Source: Myxococcales bacterium
GTDB taxonomy: Bacteria > Myxococcota_A > Polyangia > Nannocystales > Nannocystaceae
Direction: 5' to 3'
Assembly: GCA_020633335.1 (NCBI GenBank)
Contig: JACKDU010000009.1
Location: 186,001-250,000, forward strand
DNA length: 64,000 nucleotides
The number at the start of each line of letters is the position of its first letter. Position 1 is the first letter of the stretch. This document shows, in pieces, positions 54,019-62,946 of this stretch. The notes below the pieces were generated by a model that was not told where the DNA came from, ran no database searches, and saw only the letters and a program-made list of their open reading frames with translations. The translations under genes and the position numbers were made by a program.

Positions 54019-55155
54019 GTGTCCGCCCTCCGCCCCACCCGCACCCGCGCTCGCGCGCTCGCCTGCGCCGTCGCGCTCGCCTGCGCCGGCCTCGTCGGCT
54101 GCGAGGGCGCCTCCGGATCGCGCTCGCCGGCTGCTCGCCCCGAGCCGGCCCAATCGCCGACGAGCGCGCCGACGAGCGACCCGGTGGCCGCCCAGGAGCC
54201 GGTCGCTGATACCTGGCTAAAGGGACAGCTACACATGCACAGCGCGGGCTCGGGCGACTCCGAGACCCCGATCGCCCAGGCGCTCGCCTGGTACGCCGAG
54301 CGCGGCTTCGACTTCGTGGTGATCACCGACCACAACGTCGTCACCGAGGCGCCCGCGGGCGCGCCGATCCTCGCGCTCCCGGGGATCGAGCTGACCCAGA
54401 ACCTCGACGAGTGCGATCCTCCGCCGGGCCCGGGGCTCCGCTGCCTCCTCCACGTCAACGCCCTGGTCGTCGACCCGGCGCGGGTCGGCGGCTACCGCTT
54501 CCCGCCGCCGCCCTCGATCACCCGTCACGATCTCTACCTCCGGGCGATCCGCGCGGGCGAGGCGCTCGGCGGGGTGGCGATGCTCAACCACCCCAACTTC
54601 CACCTCGCCGCCGACGCGGAGCTACTGACGGCGCTCGCCGGTGACGGGCTCCGCCTCTTCGAGGTGGCCAACGAGGCGGTCGACTCGAACAACGAGGGCG
54701 ACGCCGAGCACCCGTCGACCGAGGCGCTCTGGGACCTCGCGCTCAGCCGCGGCGCTCGCCTCTTCGGGACCGCGAGCGACGACGCCCACCACTACTTCGA
54801 CGCCGAGGCGGTGGCGGCCCGCGGCGAGCAGGCCTTCACCGGCGATCGCGGCTTCGTGGTCGTGCGGGCGGCCCGCGAGCCGGCGGCGATCCGGGCGGCC
54901 CTCGCCCGCGGCGACTTCTACGCGTCGACCGGGCCCCGCCTCCGCGCGCTCGAGCGCGGCGACGGGGCGATCGCGGTCGAGCTCGAGGCGCCGGCGACGA
55001 TCGAGTTCATCGCCAACGGCGAGGTCGTCCGCCGGGTCGAGGGGAGGGCCGCGAGGATGGCGATCGACGAGGTCTCCGGGCCCTACCTCCGCGCCCGGGT
55101 CACGACCGGCGAGGGCGGGATCGTCTGGACCCAGCCGATCTGGCGGGATGGCTAG
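54019..55155 (+). CDS. PHP-domain phosphoesterase lipoprotein
   Basis: 378 residues from GTG 54019; lipobox LVGC near residue 28. After a Pro/Ser-rich linker the PHP motifs appear in order: KGQLHMHSAGSGD (HXH), VITDHN, GIELTQ, MLNHPNF and ASDDAHHYF. These bind two or three metal ions. Proteins of this kind hydrolyse phosphoesters, but an exported lipoprotein form has no defined substrate. The first motif is written with CTA, GGA and CTA codons, rare here. Confidence 0.88.
   Translation: MSALRPTRTRARALACAVALACAGLVGCEGASGSRSPAARPEPAQSPTSAPTSDPVAAQEPVADTWLKGQLHMHSAGSGDSETPIAQALAWYAERGFDFVVITDHNVVTEAPAGAPILALPGIELTQNLDECDPPPGPGLRCLLHVNALVVDPARVGGYRFPPPPSITRHDLYLRAIRAGEALGGVAMLNHPNFHLAADAELLTALAGDGLRLFEVANEAVDSNNEGDAEHPSTEALWDLALSRGARLFGTASDDAHHYFDAEAVAARGEQAFTGDRGFVVVRAAREPAAIRAALARGDFYASTGPRLRALERGDGAIAVELEAPATIEFIANGEVVRRVEGRAARMAIDEVSGPYLRARVTTGEGGIVWTQPIWRDG
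54213..54228. repeat. CTGGCT-AAAG-GGACAG motif in the PHP gene
   Basis: Dispersed motif relative, followed by CTACACATG. It spans the codons for the conserved metal-site start and uses CTA-AAG-GGA-CAG-CTA. Family function also constrains these residues, so it is a weaker case. Confidence 0.35.
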
Positions 55156-55158
55156 CGC

Positions 55159-56202
55159 TCACTCGCAGGGATCAAACATCAGGCCGCCGAAGCCGGGGTC
55201 GGTGCCCTTTCCGTTGAGGCGGATCTTGATGAAGTCGTCCTCCGTCATGTTCGCGTAGCGGAAGACGTAGAGGTCCGGGACGCCGTTGAACACCAGATCT
55301 TCGTCGGGGACGCTCGCCGTCCCGGCCTCGAGGTCGACGTCGCCGTACCAGCCGATCCGGGCCGCGAGGCCGCCGCTGATGTCGTGCTTCCCGGCGGTGT
55401 TGTCGGTCAGGATGCTCATGCAAAATTCGGCGGGCACGTCGGCGTTCATCCGGATGTGGTTGACGGAGTTGTTCGAGTTGTCGTGGGCCGCCTCGTCGAC
55501 GACGCTGCCCGAGTTTCCGCTGCCGCCCGCCGTCTGGATCGCCGCCCAAGCGCCCCCGCCGCTCTCGGAGTAGACGCCGATGCCCTCCTCCCCCTCGAGG
55601 ACGTCGAAGACGCCGGCGTCCGGTGAGAAGAGGTTGCAGAACTCGCCGCCGCAGAGCTCGAAGACCTTCCACTCCCAGTCCCGCTGCCAGGTGGGCTTGA
55701 GGAAGCGCATGTTGTCTCGGGCCTTGCGCTTCGACTTCGAGGAGCCCTGGCCGAATTGCGGGAAGTAGTAGCCGTGCTTGCCGAGGTCGAGGCCGGTCGG
55801 CGAGAGGTCGGTGACGTCGGTGACCTTGCCGACGTAGACGACCGTCGCCCCGCTGCCCACGTCGCCCAGGGGGGTGCCCGTGGTGTCGGTGTCGGTGTCG
55901 GTGTCGGTGCCGGTGCCGGTGCCGGTGCCGGTGCCGGTGGTCCCCTCCGAGGACGTACCCGTGCCCCCTGTCGTCGGCGCGCTCGTGCCCGATCCGCTCG
56001 TGCCGGCGCTCCCCGTCGGGCCGCTGTCGGAGCCCATCGTCGTTCCCGAGCCGGAGCCCGTCGAGCTCGTCGCGCTCGCGCTCGCCGATCCGGCCGACGT
56101 CCCGCTCGCGGGGCCGACCGTGTCGCTCGCGCTCTCGGAGCTGGCGTCGCCGCCGCTTCCGCAACCGACCAGGATCACAAGGGCACCGAGCAGACGACGC
56201 AT
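55159..56202 (-). CDS. Lipoprotein with Ser/Gly/Thr-rich repeats
   Basis: 347 residues. Lipobox ILVGC at residue 14, then about 100 residues of Ser/Gly/Thr linker that ends in alternating GT and DT pairs. The folded part (residues 115-347) begins GATVVYVGKVTDVTDL, includes FELCGGEFCNLF and ends FGGLMFDPCE; not recognised. Probably a surface lipoprotein. The linker is coded by hexamer repeats that could change length. Confidence 0.82.
   Translation of the reverse strand: MRRLLGALVILVGCGSGGDASSESASDTVGPASGTSAGSASASATSSTGSGSGTTMGSDSGPTGSAGTSGSGTSAPTTGGTGTSSEGTTGTGTGTGTGTDTDTDTDTTGTPLGDVGSGATVVYVGKVTDVTDLSPTGLDLGKHGYYFPQFGQGSSKSKRKARDNMRFLKPTWQRDWEWKVFELCGGEFCNLFSPDAGVFDVLEGEEGIGVYSESGGGAWAAIQTAGGSGNSGSVVDEAAHDNSNNSVNHIRMNADVPAEFCMSILTDNTAGKHDISGGLAARIGWYGDVDLEAGTASVPDEDLVFNGVPDLYVFRYANMTEDDFIKIRLNGKGTDPGFGGLMFDPCE
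55882..55935. repeat. Nine hexamer repeats (GGTGTC x4, GGTGCC x5)
   Basis: A 54-base simple repeat in frame in the lipoprotein gene; on the minus strand it encodes (GT)5(DT)4. Slippage would change the linker by two residues per unit without a frameshift. Confidence 0.9.
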
Positions 56203-56227
56203 CGGCGCAATGTACCCCGTCGAGGAC

Positions 56228-56246
56228 GAAAAGGGGCGAGCCGCCC
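56228..56246 (-). terminator. Intrinsic terminator of the zinc-ribbon gene
   Basis: On the minus strand GGGGCG, loop GCT, CGCCCC and TTTT, beginning 14 bases after the stop at 56261. It separates the two minus-strand genes. Confidence 0.75.
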
Positions 56247-56260
56247 CCTCGTCGACGGCG

Positions 56261-57241
56261 CTAGTCCGCGACCTTGCCCGAGACGTGGAACTCGAAGCGC
56301 GTGAAGTCCCGCTTGCCGGCGCCGAGGAGCGTGGTGTCGAAGCGGGCCGAGGCCCCGGGCTTGAGGACCTCGGCGTCGGCGTAGGTGAAGCCGAGGTTGG
56401 CGAGCTTGTCGTCGCTGTCGTAGGCGAGGACGTCGACTCGGACGAACTCCGCCGGCGTCGTCCCCTTGTTGTGGACCTTGCCGGCGATCTTCCAGCCGAG
56501 GAAGTTGTCGCGCTTCGGCGTCGGCGACTCGAGCTCGAGGCCGGCGGCGAGGGTCGGCAGGTAGAAGGGCCGCTCGGCGTGGACCTCGAAGGAGATCTTG
56601 GCGTGCTTCGGCGGGCTCTGGACGAGGATCGAGATCGGCGAGCGCTCGCCGGGGGCGACGACCTCGTACTCGGCGAAGGACGAGGCGACCCCGACCTCGG
56701 CGCCGCCCTCGTCGAGGAGGATCGCGCTCACCTTCGACTTGCCGAGGGGGAAGGGCGAGGTGTTGGTGACGAAGCCGTAGATCCAGAGGGCGTCGCCGCC
56801 CATCCGCTGGCTCTCGTAGGTGAACTCCGCGGTCGCCGGCGCGAGCTCCTCCTCCGGCGGGGTGACGCTGACGGTCGGCGTCGACCCGCCCCCGTCGCCG
56901 CCGATCGTCGGCGTCGGGCTCGGGCTCGGGTCGATCGCCGGGACCGAGACCACCGCGTTCGCGCGGTCGGCCTCGGCGATCCTCGGGGCGTCGTCGGCCC
57001 GGGCGATGAAGAGGAGCACGACCGCGAGCCCGACGATCACCACGGCCCCGCCGACCACCGCGGCGATGATCGGCCCCTGCGATGACGCTCTCGCGGCGCC
57101 GACCGGCGCGAGGGTCTTTGGGGTCCCGTGTTGGAGCTGGTAGCGGACGCCACAGTAGACGCAGGTGTGGATCCCCTGGGGGGTGGCGACCGACGTGTCG
57201 GCGGCGCCGCAACCCGGACAGCGGACGATCTCGGCGGGCAT
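56261..57241 (-). CDS. Zinc-ribbon membrane protein with FxLYD-like domain
   Basis: 326 residues from the ATG at 57241; an in-frame extension upstream is Arg-rich and unlikely. Zinc ribbon CPGC and CVYC in the first 30 residues, a transmembrane helix at about residues 58-82, a Pro/Thr-rich linker, then two beta domains with LWIYGFVTNTSPFPLGKSKV and WKIAGKVHNKGTTPAEFVRV, which resemble FxLYD domains. Zinc ribbon inside, beta domains outside. Role unknown. Confidence 0.82.
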   Translation of the reverse strand: MPAEIVRCPGCGAADTSVATPQGIHTCVYCGVRYQLQHGTPKTLAPVGAARASSQGPIIAAVVGGAVVIVGLAVVLLFIARADDAPRIAEADRANAVVSVPAIDPSPSPTPTIGGDGGGSTPTVSVTPPEEELAPATAEFTYESQRMGGDALWIYGFVTNTSPFPLGKSKVSAILLDEGGAEVGVASSFAEYEVVAPGERSPISILVQSPPKHAKISFEVHAERPFYLPTLAAGLELESPTPKRDNFLGWKIAGKVHNKGTTPAEFVRVDVLAYDSDDKLANLGFTYADAEVLKPGASARFDTTLLGAGKRDFTRFEFHVSGKVAD

Positions 57242-57351
57242 CGCCCGAGGATAGCCCGGGGTCCGGGCTCGCGGGCGCTCGCGGCGACGATCGCCGGCGA
57301 TCGCCGCGGTCTCGGGCGTCCAGCGGGCCGTCGCTGGCATTTGCCCGCGTC

Positions 57352-57851
57352 CTAGCCCGCGTCCGCGCCCGCGCCCTCGCGGGTCAGGGCCCCGTCGGGG
57401 GCGATCACGACGAGCGGCCCGCCCTTGCGGCGCATCGCCCGGATCGTCGCCCACACGCCGCTCCGTCGGATCTCCTCCCGCGTCCGCTTGGGCAGGCGAT
57501 CAGGAGATCGGCGTCGGCGACGATCTCACGGTTGCGCACCAGCGGCGCGCGGGGCTCGGCGATCGCCTCGGAGTCGCAGCCAGCGCGCATCCCGGGGATC
57601 GACGCCGGGCGGATCGCCACGGCGATCGACCGCCGCTTGCAGAGCGCGTCGAAGCCCGCGTCGGCGCCGACGCAGTCGCCGTGGAGGCCGCGGAGGGTCC
57701 GCGTCGGGTGGTCCGCGGCGAGCTCGCCGAGGAGGGCGTCGAGCGCCGACTCCTGGGCCGCCGTCATCCCCCCGCGGGCGCCGGTGAAGGCGATCACGAG
57801 GGCGCCCTCGGGGTGGACCCGGGGGGCCTTGGCGGGCCGTGTACGCCCCAT
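57352..57851 (-). pseudogene. SLOG-like small protein, frame broken by one base
   Basis: ATG 57851 (or GTG 57860). The visible frame has LVIAFTGARGGMTAAQ, LHGDCVGADAGFDALC and LVRNREIVADADLLIACP, the pattern of nucleotide-binding SLOG/Rossmann-type small proteins. After CP the frame drifts; adding one C to CCC (plus-strand GGG 57490-57492) continues into KRTREEIRRSGVWATIRA and GGPLVVIAPDG, with a stop at 57352. Both halves fit the family, so a one-base loss in the sequence or gene is clear. Confidence 0.8.
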
Positions 57852-57937
57852 CCTCGCCACTTTACCCCCGGGCCGGGCGGCCGCGCCTTCGCCACTTCCT
57901 TGCGATCTCGAGAGATGTAGTCAAAAGTGGGCGGTCC

Positions 57938-59176
57938 ATGGAGCCCGATCGCATCGATCCCCCGAACCCCGCGGAGACCGACGACGACGAGCCCCCGCGC
58001 TCGCCCTGGATCGGCCGCGGCCTGGTCGCCGCGGCCCTCGGCCTCTGGGGCGTGGTCGTCTGGCTGCGGGTCGGCGGCGAGCCGCGCGTGCAGGTCCGGA
58101 CGGTCGCGCTGGTCGACGACGAGGCGGACGCGGACGCGGACGCGCCGGACGAGCGAGCGCGCGATCGCGGCGCGGACGAGGGCGCGGTCGAGGATGATGA
58201 CGGTGAGGCGAGGGGTGAGGGCGGCGGCGCGGTCAAGGCCCTCGCCGGGCTCGCGGAGGCGGCCGCGGAGGCGGCGGCTGCCGGCGCGGCGAAGGCGGAC
58301 GAGGAGGCCGCGCGCGCGGCCGCGGCCGCCGACGAGACCCCCCGCGACCCGCGTGAGCGCCTCGAGGGCGCGGCCTGGGCGAAGTCGATGCGCGAGCCCG
58401 ACAAGATCACCTACGTGATCAAGCGCGGCGGCTCGATGAAGATGGTCGCCAACCTCTACAAGCTCTACCACCACGAGATCCAGGCGCTCAACCCGGGCGT
58501 CGACCTCGAGCGCGAGCAGCCGCCGGGGACCAAGCTGGTGGTCTGGCGGCGCCCCGGCGACGACTTCGTCTCGGAGTCGATCGGCTACGCCGGCGACGGC
58601 AAGCTCGAGGGCGGGGTGCCGATGCTCGACGGCCCCGGGCGGATCCTGCGGATGGAGCCCTGGAAGTCCTTCGCCACCGCCCACACGGTCGCGGTCCTCG
58701 ACGCGGTGCTCCGGGAGTGGGGCCGCCGCTACCCCGAGGATCGGCCGATGCTCGTCGGAAACATGTCGCAACGGACAGGTGGTCGCCTCAAGCCGCACTC
58801 GACCCACCAGTCGGGGCGCGACGTCGACCTCTCCTACCCCCAGAAGGTGATCGACGGCGAGGAGTACAACTGGCGCGAGATGAACGAGCGCAACCTCGAC
58901 GCCGACAAGACCTGGGGGCTCCTCGAGCTCCTGGTCGAGAGCGGCGAGCTCGAGGTCGCGCTGGTCGACTCGGCGATCCAGAAGCTCCTCTACGATCACG
59001 CGGTCAAGACCGGCCGGGTCCCCCGCGGCGAGCTCGGCTTCTGGCTCGAGTACCCGCGGCGGCCGGGGACGGTCGAGACGATCGTCCGCCACCACGCCGG
59101 CCACGTCGATCACCTCCACGCCCGCTTCAAGTGCCAGCCGAGCGAGCGCCGCTGCAAGTCGCGCGAGCGCGAGTAG
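57938..59176 (+). CDS. MepA-like (M74) murein endopeptidase with LysM-like domain
   Basis: 412 residues from ATG 57938. An acidic N-tail, one transmembrane helix (about residues 25-42), an Asp/Ala/Glu-rich linker, then a LysM-like domain (TYVIKRGGSMKMVANLYKL, GTKLVVW) and a peptidase domain with GGRLKPHSTHQSGRDVDLSY and HVDHLHARF, the metal ligands of penicillin-insensitive murein endopeptidase. It should cut peptidoglycan cross-links in the periplasm. GNMSQRTGG before the first ligand is written with off-bias codons. It ends one base before a converging gene. Confidence 0.9.
   Translation: MEPDRIDPPNPAETDDDEPPRSPWIGRGLVAAALGLWGVVVWLRVGGEPRVQVRTVALVDDEADADADAPDERARDRGADEGAVEDDDGEARGEGGGAVKALAGLAEAAAEAAAAGAAKADEEAARAAAAADETPRDPRERLEGAAWAKSMREPDKITYVIKRGGSMKMVANLYKLYHHEIQALNPGVDLEREQPPGTKLVVWRRPGDDFVSESIGYAGDGKLEGGVPMLDGPGRILRMEPWKSFATAHTVAVLDAVLREWGRRYPEDRPMLVGNMSQRTGGRLKPHSTHQSGRDVDLSYPQKVIDGEEYNWREMNERNLDADKTWGLLELLVESGELEVALVDSAIQKLLYDHAVKTGRVPRGELGFWLEYPRRPGTVETIVRHHAGHVDHLHARFKCQPSERRCKSRERE
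58762..58779. repeat. CATGTCGCAACGGACAGG motif in the M74 gene
   Basis: TGTC and GACA can pair around GCAACG. Codons GGA, CAA, CGG, ACA and GGT in this stretch are rare in the gene. CATGTC/GGACAG group. Confidence 0.4.
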
Positions 59177-59177
59177 C

Positions 59178-59742
59178 TCAGCGCGCCCGGTAGAAGATGT
59201 CGGTGCGGAGGACGAACTTCTCGCCCTCCTCGACCTCGCAGGCGCGGTGCAGGATCCGGTGCTGGAAGAGGAGCGCCCGCCCGAGCCTCGGCGTGATCCG
59301 CTTGCCGAGCTCGGGGAAGTCGGTGTCGCCGCCGACGAAGCCCTCGTTCAGGTAGAAGACCAGGGTGAGGAGGGAGCGGCGGCCGTCGTCGAGCTCGACG
59401 ACGCTGTCCCAGTGGGCGCCGTGGCGCTCGCCCGGGCCGTAGCGGTAGAGGCGGAGGCGCGGGTTGGCGCCGACGAGCGCGAGGACCCATGAGGCGCGTC
59501 GGCACCGCGGGGCGGACGAGGTCGAGGAGGCCGTCGGCCTCGGCCGGGTCGTCCCACATCACCCGGGTGTTGTTGCGGGTCGCGGGCTCGATCGTCGGGC
59601 GGCCGTCGCGACCGATGATCGGCGCGAGCTCAGGCGCGGCGCCGCGGAAGCGGGCGATGAAGGCGGCGCAGCGTTCGGCCGGGAGGGCGTCGTCGACGAT
59701 CCAGGTGGGCGGCTGGGTGAGGTCGAGGAAGCCCGCGTACAT
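59178..59742 (-). pseudogene. 2OG-Fe(II) oxygenase, frame broken by one base
   Basis: From ATG 59742 the frame reads MYAGFLDLTQPPTWIVDDAL to PTRLMG, then loses sense. Removing one base at CCC 59486-59488 gives LALVGANPRLRLYRYGPGER, then HGAHWDSVVELDDG (HXD iron ligands), LVFYLNEGFVGGDTDFP, and HRACEVEEGEKFVLRTDIFY (distal His and 2-oxoglutarate-binding Arg), with a stop at 59178. Restored length 188 codons. It resembles prolyl-4-hydroxylase-like enzymes. Either a sequencing error or a recent loss. Confidence 0.82.
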
Positions 59743-59796
59743 CGATCGAGGGTAGCACCGGCCCCCCGGTAGGCGGGCCTCGCGGCTTCGCGCGCG

Positions 59797-60408
59797 CTAG
59801 CTCAGGATCGTCAGCTCGACCCCGAGGAGGTACCAGTAGGGGCTCCCCGAGGCGGCCTCGCCGGTGAGGGCGATCTGCTCGCCGCGGCTGTCGTGGGCGC
59901 CCTGGCAGGTGTAGACGAGCGCGACGTGGTCGAGGTCGCCGCCGCTGAAGCTCTGGTGGGCGCTCGGGCCCCAGCCGCCGCTCTCGGTGGTCGTCCGCGC
60001 GGCCGTCCAGAAGCGCTGGCCGTGGTCGACCGCGAAGTCGACGAGGAGGCGGGTGCCGGCGGGGAGGAGGATCCGCAGGCGGATCGCCCGATCGTTGACC
60101 GTCCAGGCCGGGTAGTCGGCGCTCGACGGGAACATCGCCAGCGCGCCGGAGGGCGCGTCGGGGTTGACGAAGGTCGGGTTGTCGAAGATCAGCGAGGCCT
60201 TGCCGCTGATCACCGGGGCGGCCGGCGAGAGGTGGAGGACGCCGCCGAGCCCGCCCTCGTGACCGGTCGCGCGGAGGAGCTCGAGCTTGCGGGCGACCGG
60301 CAGCGCGCGGATCGGCCGGACCGCCGAGGTCAGGCGATCGCGCTCGTCGAGGAGCGCGGGGGTGCGGAGGAGGGGCTGGTGGAATGTCGGTACGCGGCGC
60401 TCGGGCAT
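59797..60408 (-). CDS. Hypothetical protein
   Basis: 203 residues, no signal or membrane helix. Stretches such as APVISGKASLIFDNPTFVNP, LPAGTRLLVDFAVDHGQRFW and YWYLLGVELTILS suggest a beta-sandwich. I do not recognise a family. Normal codon bias supports coding. Confidence 0.7.
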   Translation of the reverse strand: MPERRVPTFHQPLLRTPALLDERDRLTSAVRPIRALPVARKLELLRATGHEGGLGGVLHLSPAAPVISGKASLIFDNPTFVNPDAPSGALAMFPSSADYPAWTVNDRAIRLRILLPAGTRLLVDFAVDHGQRFWTAARTTTESGGWGPSAHQSFSGGDLDHVALVYTCQGAHDSRGEQIALTGEAASGSPYWYLLGVELTILS

Positions 60409-60495
60409 GGTCGGCCTCCGGCGCCCACCCTCGCATGACCGGGCCGGCGGGTCCAGGGGTCGCGGGGGGGAGGCCGAGGCGCCCTCGGAAGATGG

Positions 60496-60522
60496 TCAAA
60501 GGTTCATGTCGAAGTGGTCATG
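60496..60522. repeat. CATGTC/GTCATG motif at a gene end
   Basis: TCAAAGGTTCATGTC then GAAGTGGTCATG overlaps the stop of the minus-strand gene at 60518. Member of the CATGTC/GGACAG group. The 109-base gap has nothing else. Confidence 0.35.
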
Positions 60523-61606
60523 TGTCGCGGCGCCCCCGGGTCGCGGCCCAGAGGGCGAGGGCGGCGATCAGCGCGGCGATGAGCCCGCGGAGGAGGTTGC
60601 GCGAGAGGAGCGGCGGGGGGCTCTCGGAGCGCGACGCGTCGTCGTCGGCTTCGGGGTCGGGGCCGTCGGTGCGCGGGGTCGAGGCGGCGGGGTCGCTCGC
60701 ATTCGCGCCCGCGCTCGCGTCCGCGCCTGCGGTCGCCTCGGGGACGTCGCCCTCGGCGCGCGCGCTCGACCCGCTTGAGCCCGTCGCGGCCGCGAGCCCG
60801 CCGCTCCCCGTCGTCGCCGCGTCCGCGCTCGCCGTGTCGGTCGTCGCGGCGTCGCTGGCAGCCGCGCTCGCGACCTCGGCGCCGCCGGTCGAGCCCGCCG
60901 CTTCGCCGCCCGAGCTGGTCTCCTCGAGGTCGGCCCCGCTCGCCCAGCGGGCGGCCTCGGCGTCGCTGAGGGGGTCGTTCGGGTAGGGCCAGGGTCGCTC
61001 GACCCGGCCGATCGGCACCCGATGCTCGCCGCCGCCGCGGTAGCGGAGGGTGATCGCCTCGATCACGATCTCGAGCCCGGCCGCGCCGATCGAGCGGACG
61101 ACGATCGACTCGTCCACCGCCCGCAGCGGCGAGCGCTTGAGGACCGCCGGCGTGGTCTCGGGGAGGCGGTAGGTCGTCCGGAGGATCTTCGGATCCTCGC
61201 GGAGCCGTCGATCGCGGGCGCGGGCGCCCATCGCCGCGAGCTCGTCGAGCATCGCCGGTGGGAGCGCGTAGAGGCTGGAGTCGTCGCAGTAGTTCTCGCC
61301 GCGGAGCCAGGTCAGCGACGCGCCCTCGACCAGGCGCGTGAAGTTGCGGGAGCCCGGCGGATCGGGGCGGTCGTCCTCGGTCTCGGCCTCCTCCTCGCCG
61401 GCGTCGCCGCGCTCTCCCTCGTAGTCGTAGGTGCTGAAGCAGACGCTCGGGTAGAGGATGAGCGCGTGGTCGGGGAAGCGATCGATCCCGGTGATCGTCA
61501 CCCTCGACTTGAGCGGCCGCTCGAACTCCTCGTCGTAGGGGAGGGCGTCGGCGCGGGCCTCGGCGGCGCTCAGGCAGAGGAGGGCGGCGGCGAGGGGCCA
61601 GCGCAC
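60518..61606 (-). CDS. Exported protein with C-terminal membrane anchor
   Basis: 362 residues. Signal peptide (LAAALLCLSAAEARA), a folded region of about 200 residues (RVTITGIDRFPDHALILYPS, ENYCDDSSLYALPP), an Ala/Ser/Thr-rich linker of about 100 residues and a C-terminal helix (LLRGLIAALIAALALWAA) with basic end. This is the layout of a surface or periplasmic protein tethered to the inner membrane. Family unknown. Last codons use ACA within the motif at 60496. Confidence 0.8.
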   Translation of the reverse strand: MRWPLAAALLCLSAAEARADALPYDEEFERPLKSRVTITGIDRFPDHALILYPSVCFSTYDYEGERGDAGEEEAETEDDRPDPPGSRNFTRLVEGASLTWLRGENYCDDSSLYALPPAMLDELAAMGARARDRRLREDPKILRTTYRLPETTPAVLKRSPLRAVDESIVVRSIGAAGLEIVIEAITLRYRGGGEHRVPIGRVERPWPYPNDPLSDAEAARWASGADLEETSSGGEAAGSTGGAEVASAAASDAATTDTASADAATTGSGGLAAATGSSGSSARAEGDVPEATAGADASAGANASDPAASTPRTDGPDPEADDDASRSESPPPLLSRNLLRGLIAALIAALALWAATRGRRDT

Positions 61607-61737
61607 CGGCCCAGTGTAGCCCGCGCCAGGGTCCGCGCGGGCGGACGATCGCGGCCTCGCGGGACCGCCGGAGAGGGCCCGCGAGGCCGCCCTGGCTGCG
61701 TCGGCGGCGCGCTTTGGCGCCCGGGCCAGCCTCTGCT

Positions 61738-62931
61738 ATGACCGCCCGCGCGATGGATCCGGAGTACCGCAGCCCGCAGAGCCGCGAGGTGCCGCCCGCC
61801 CGCGAGGGCGAGTTCTCGGCGGTGAAGATCGGCCCCCTCGAGGTCTGGCCGCCGGTCGTCCTCGCGCCGATGGCGGGGGTCACCAACTACCCCTTCCGGG
61901 CGATCTGCCGCGAGTTCGGCGCTGGCCTCTACGTCAGCGAGATGATCACCGCGCGGCCGCTGGTCGACGGCGTCCGCAAGACCCTCCGCCTCGCCGACTT
62001 CGGCCCCGACGAGTCGCCGCGGAGCCTCCAGCTCTACGGCGTCGATCCCCACTACGTCGGCGAGGCGGTCAAGCGCCTGGTCGGCGAGGGCAAGGTCGAT
62101 CACATCGACATGAACTTCGGCTGCCCTGTCCCCAAGGTCACCCGCCGGGGCGGCGGCGCGGCCCTGCCGGTCAAGCGCCGCCTCCTCCGCGAGATCGTCC
62201 GGGCGGCGGTCCGCGGCGCCGGGGCGGTGCCGGTGACGATCAAGTTCCGGATGGGGATCGACGAGAAGATCATGACCTTCCTCGAGACCGGCAAGATCGC
62301 CGAGGAGGAGGGCTGCGCGGCGATCGGCCTCCACGCCCGGACGGCCGCCCAGCTCTACGACGGCGAGGCCCGCTGGGGGGCGATCGGCGAGCTCAAGGCG
62401 GCGGTGACGACGATCCCGGTGCTCGGCAACGGCGACATCTGGGAGGCCGAGGACGCGCTGCGGATGATGCGGAGCACCGGCTGCGACGGGGTGATCGTCG
62501 GCCGCGGCTGCCTCGGCCGCCCCTGGCTCTTCCGCGACCTCGCCGACGTCTTCGCCGGCCGCGAGCCTCAGAACCCGCCGAGCCTCGGCGAGGTCTTTGA
62601 CATCATGATCGACCACGCGACCCGCCTCTCGGCGTGGTTCGGCGAGCGCCACGCGATGCGGGGCTTTCGCAAGCACTCGAGCTGGTACACCAAGGGCTTC
62701 CACGGCTCGTCGCGGCTGCGCACCGAGCTCATGCAGGTGACCACGCTTGAGGGCCTGCGGGCGCTGGCGGCGACGATCGATCGGACGATCCCCTTCTCGC
62801 CGGCGGCGATGCGGGTGCCGCGGGGCAAGACCGGCGGCACCCAGAAGGTGGTCCTGCCGGCCGGCTACCTCGACGACCTCGACGACCTGACCCCGCCCGA
62901 GGACGCCGAGGACGGGGGCTCGGGCGGCTAG
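61738..62931 (+). CDS. dus: tRNA-dihydrouridine synthase
   Basis: 397 residues from ATG 61738 (ATG 61753 also possible). FMN enzyme of the Dus family: VLAPMAGVTNYPFR, SLQLYGVDP, the catalytic Cys in MNFGCPVPKV, IKFRMGIDE, IGLHARTAAQLY and NGDIWEAEDA with VGRGCLGRPWLF. It reduces uridines in tRNA. Acidic C-terminal tail (DDLDDLTPPEDAEDG). Which Dus subfamily is not certain. Confidence 0.95.
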   Translation: MTARAMDPEYRSPQSREVPPAREGEFSAVKIGPLEVWPPVVLAPMAGVTNYPFRAICREFGAGLYVSEMITARPLVDGVRKTLRLADFGPDESPRSLQLYGVDPHYVGEAVKRLVGEGKVDHIDMNFGCPVPKVTRRGGGAALPVKRRLLREIVRAAVRGAGAVPVTIKFRMGIDEKIMTFLETGKIAEEEGCAAIGLHARTAAQLYDGEARWGAIGELKAAVTTIPVLGNGDIWEAEDALRMMRSTGCDGVIVGRGCLGRPWLFRDLADVFAGREPQNPPSLGEVFDIMIDHATRLSAWFGERHAMRGFRKHSSWYTKGFHGSSRLRTELMQVTTLEGLRALAATIDRTIPFSPAAMRVPRGKTGGTQKVVLPAGYLDDLDDLTPPEDAEDGGSGG

Positions 62932-62946
62932 CGTGGGGTGCCGGCG

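Noticed and set aside
50806..54153. Long overlapping open frames on both strands across the moeA/NuoEF genes (up to 1115 codons)
   Set aside because: They are Arg/Pro/Gly-rich and lack motifs; the annotated minus-strand genes account for all family signatures.
55882..55935. Tandem hexamers considered as a CRISPR-like array
   Set aside because: There are no spacers; it is a simple in-frame repeat inside a lipoprotein gene.
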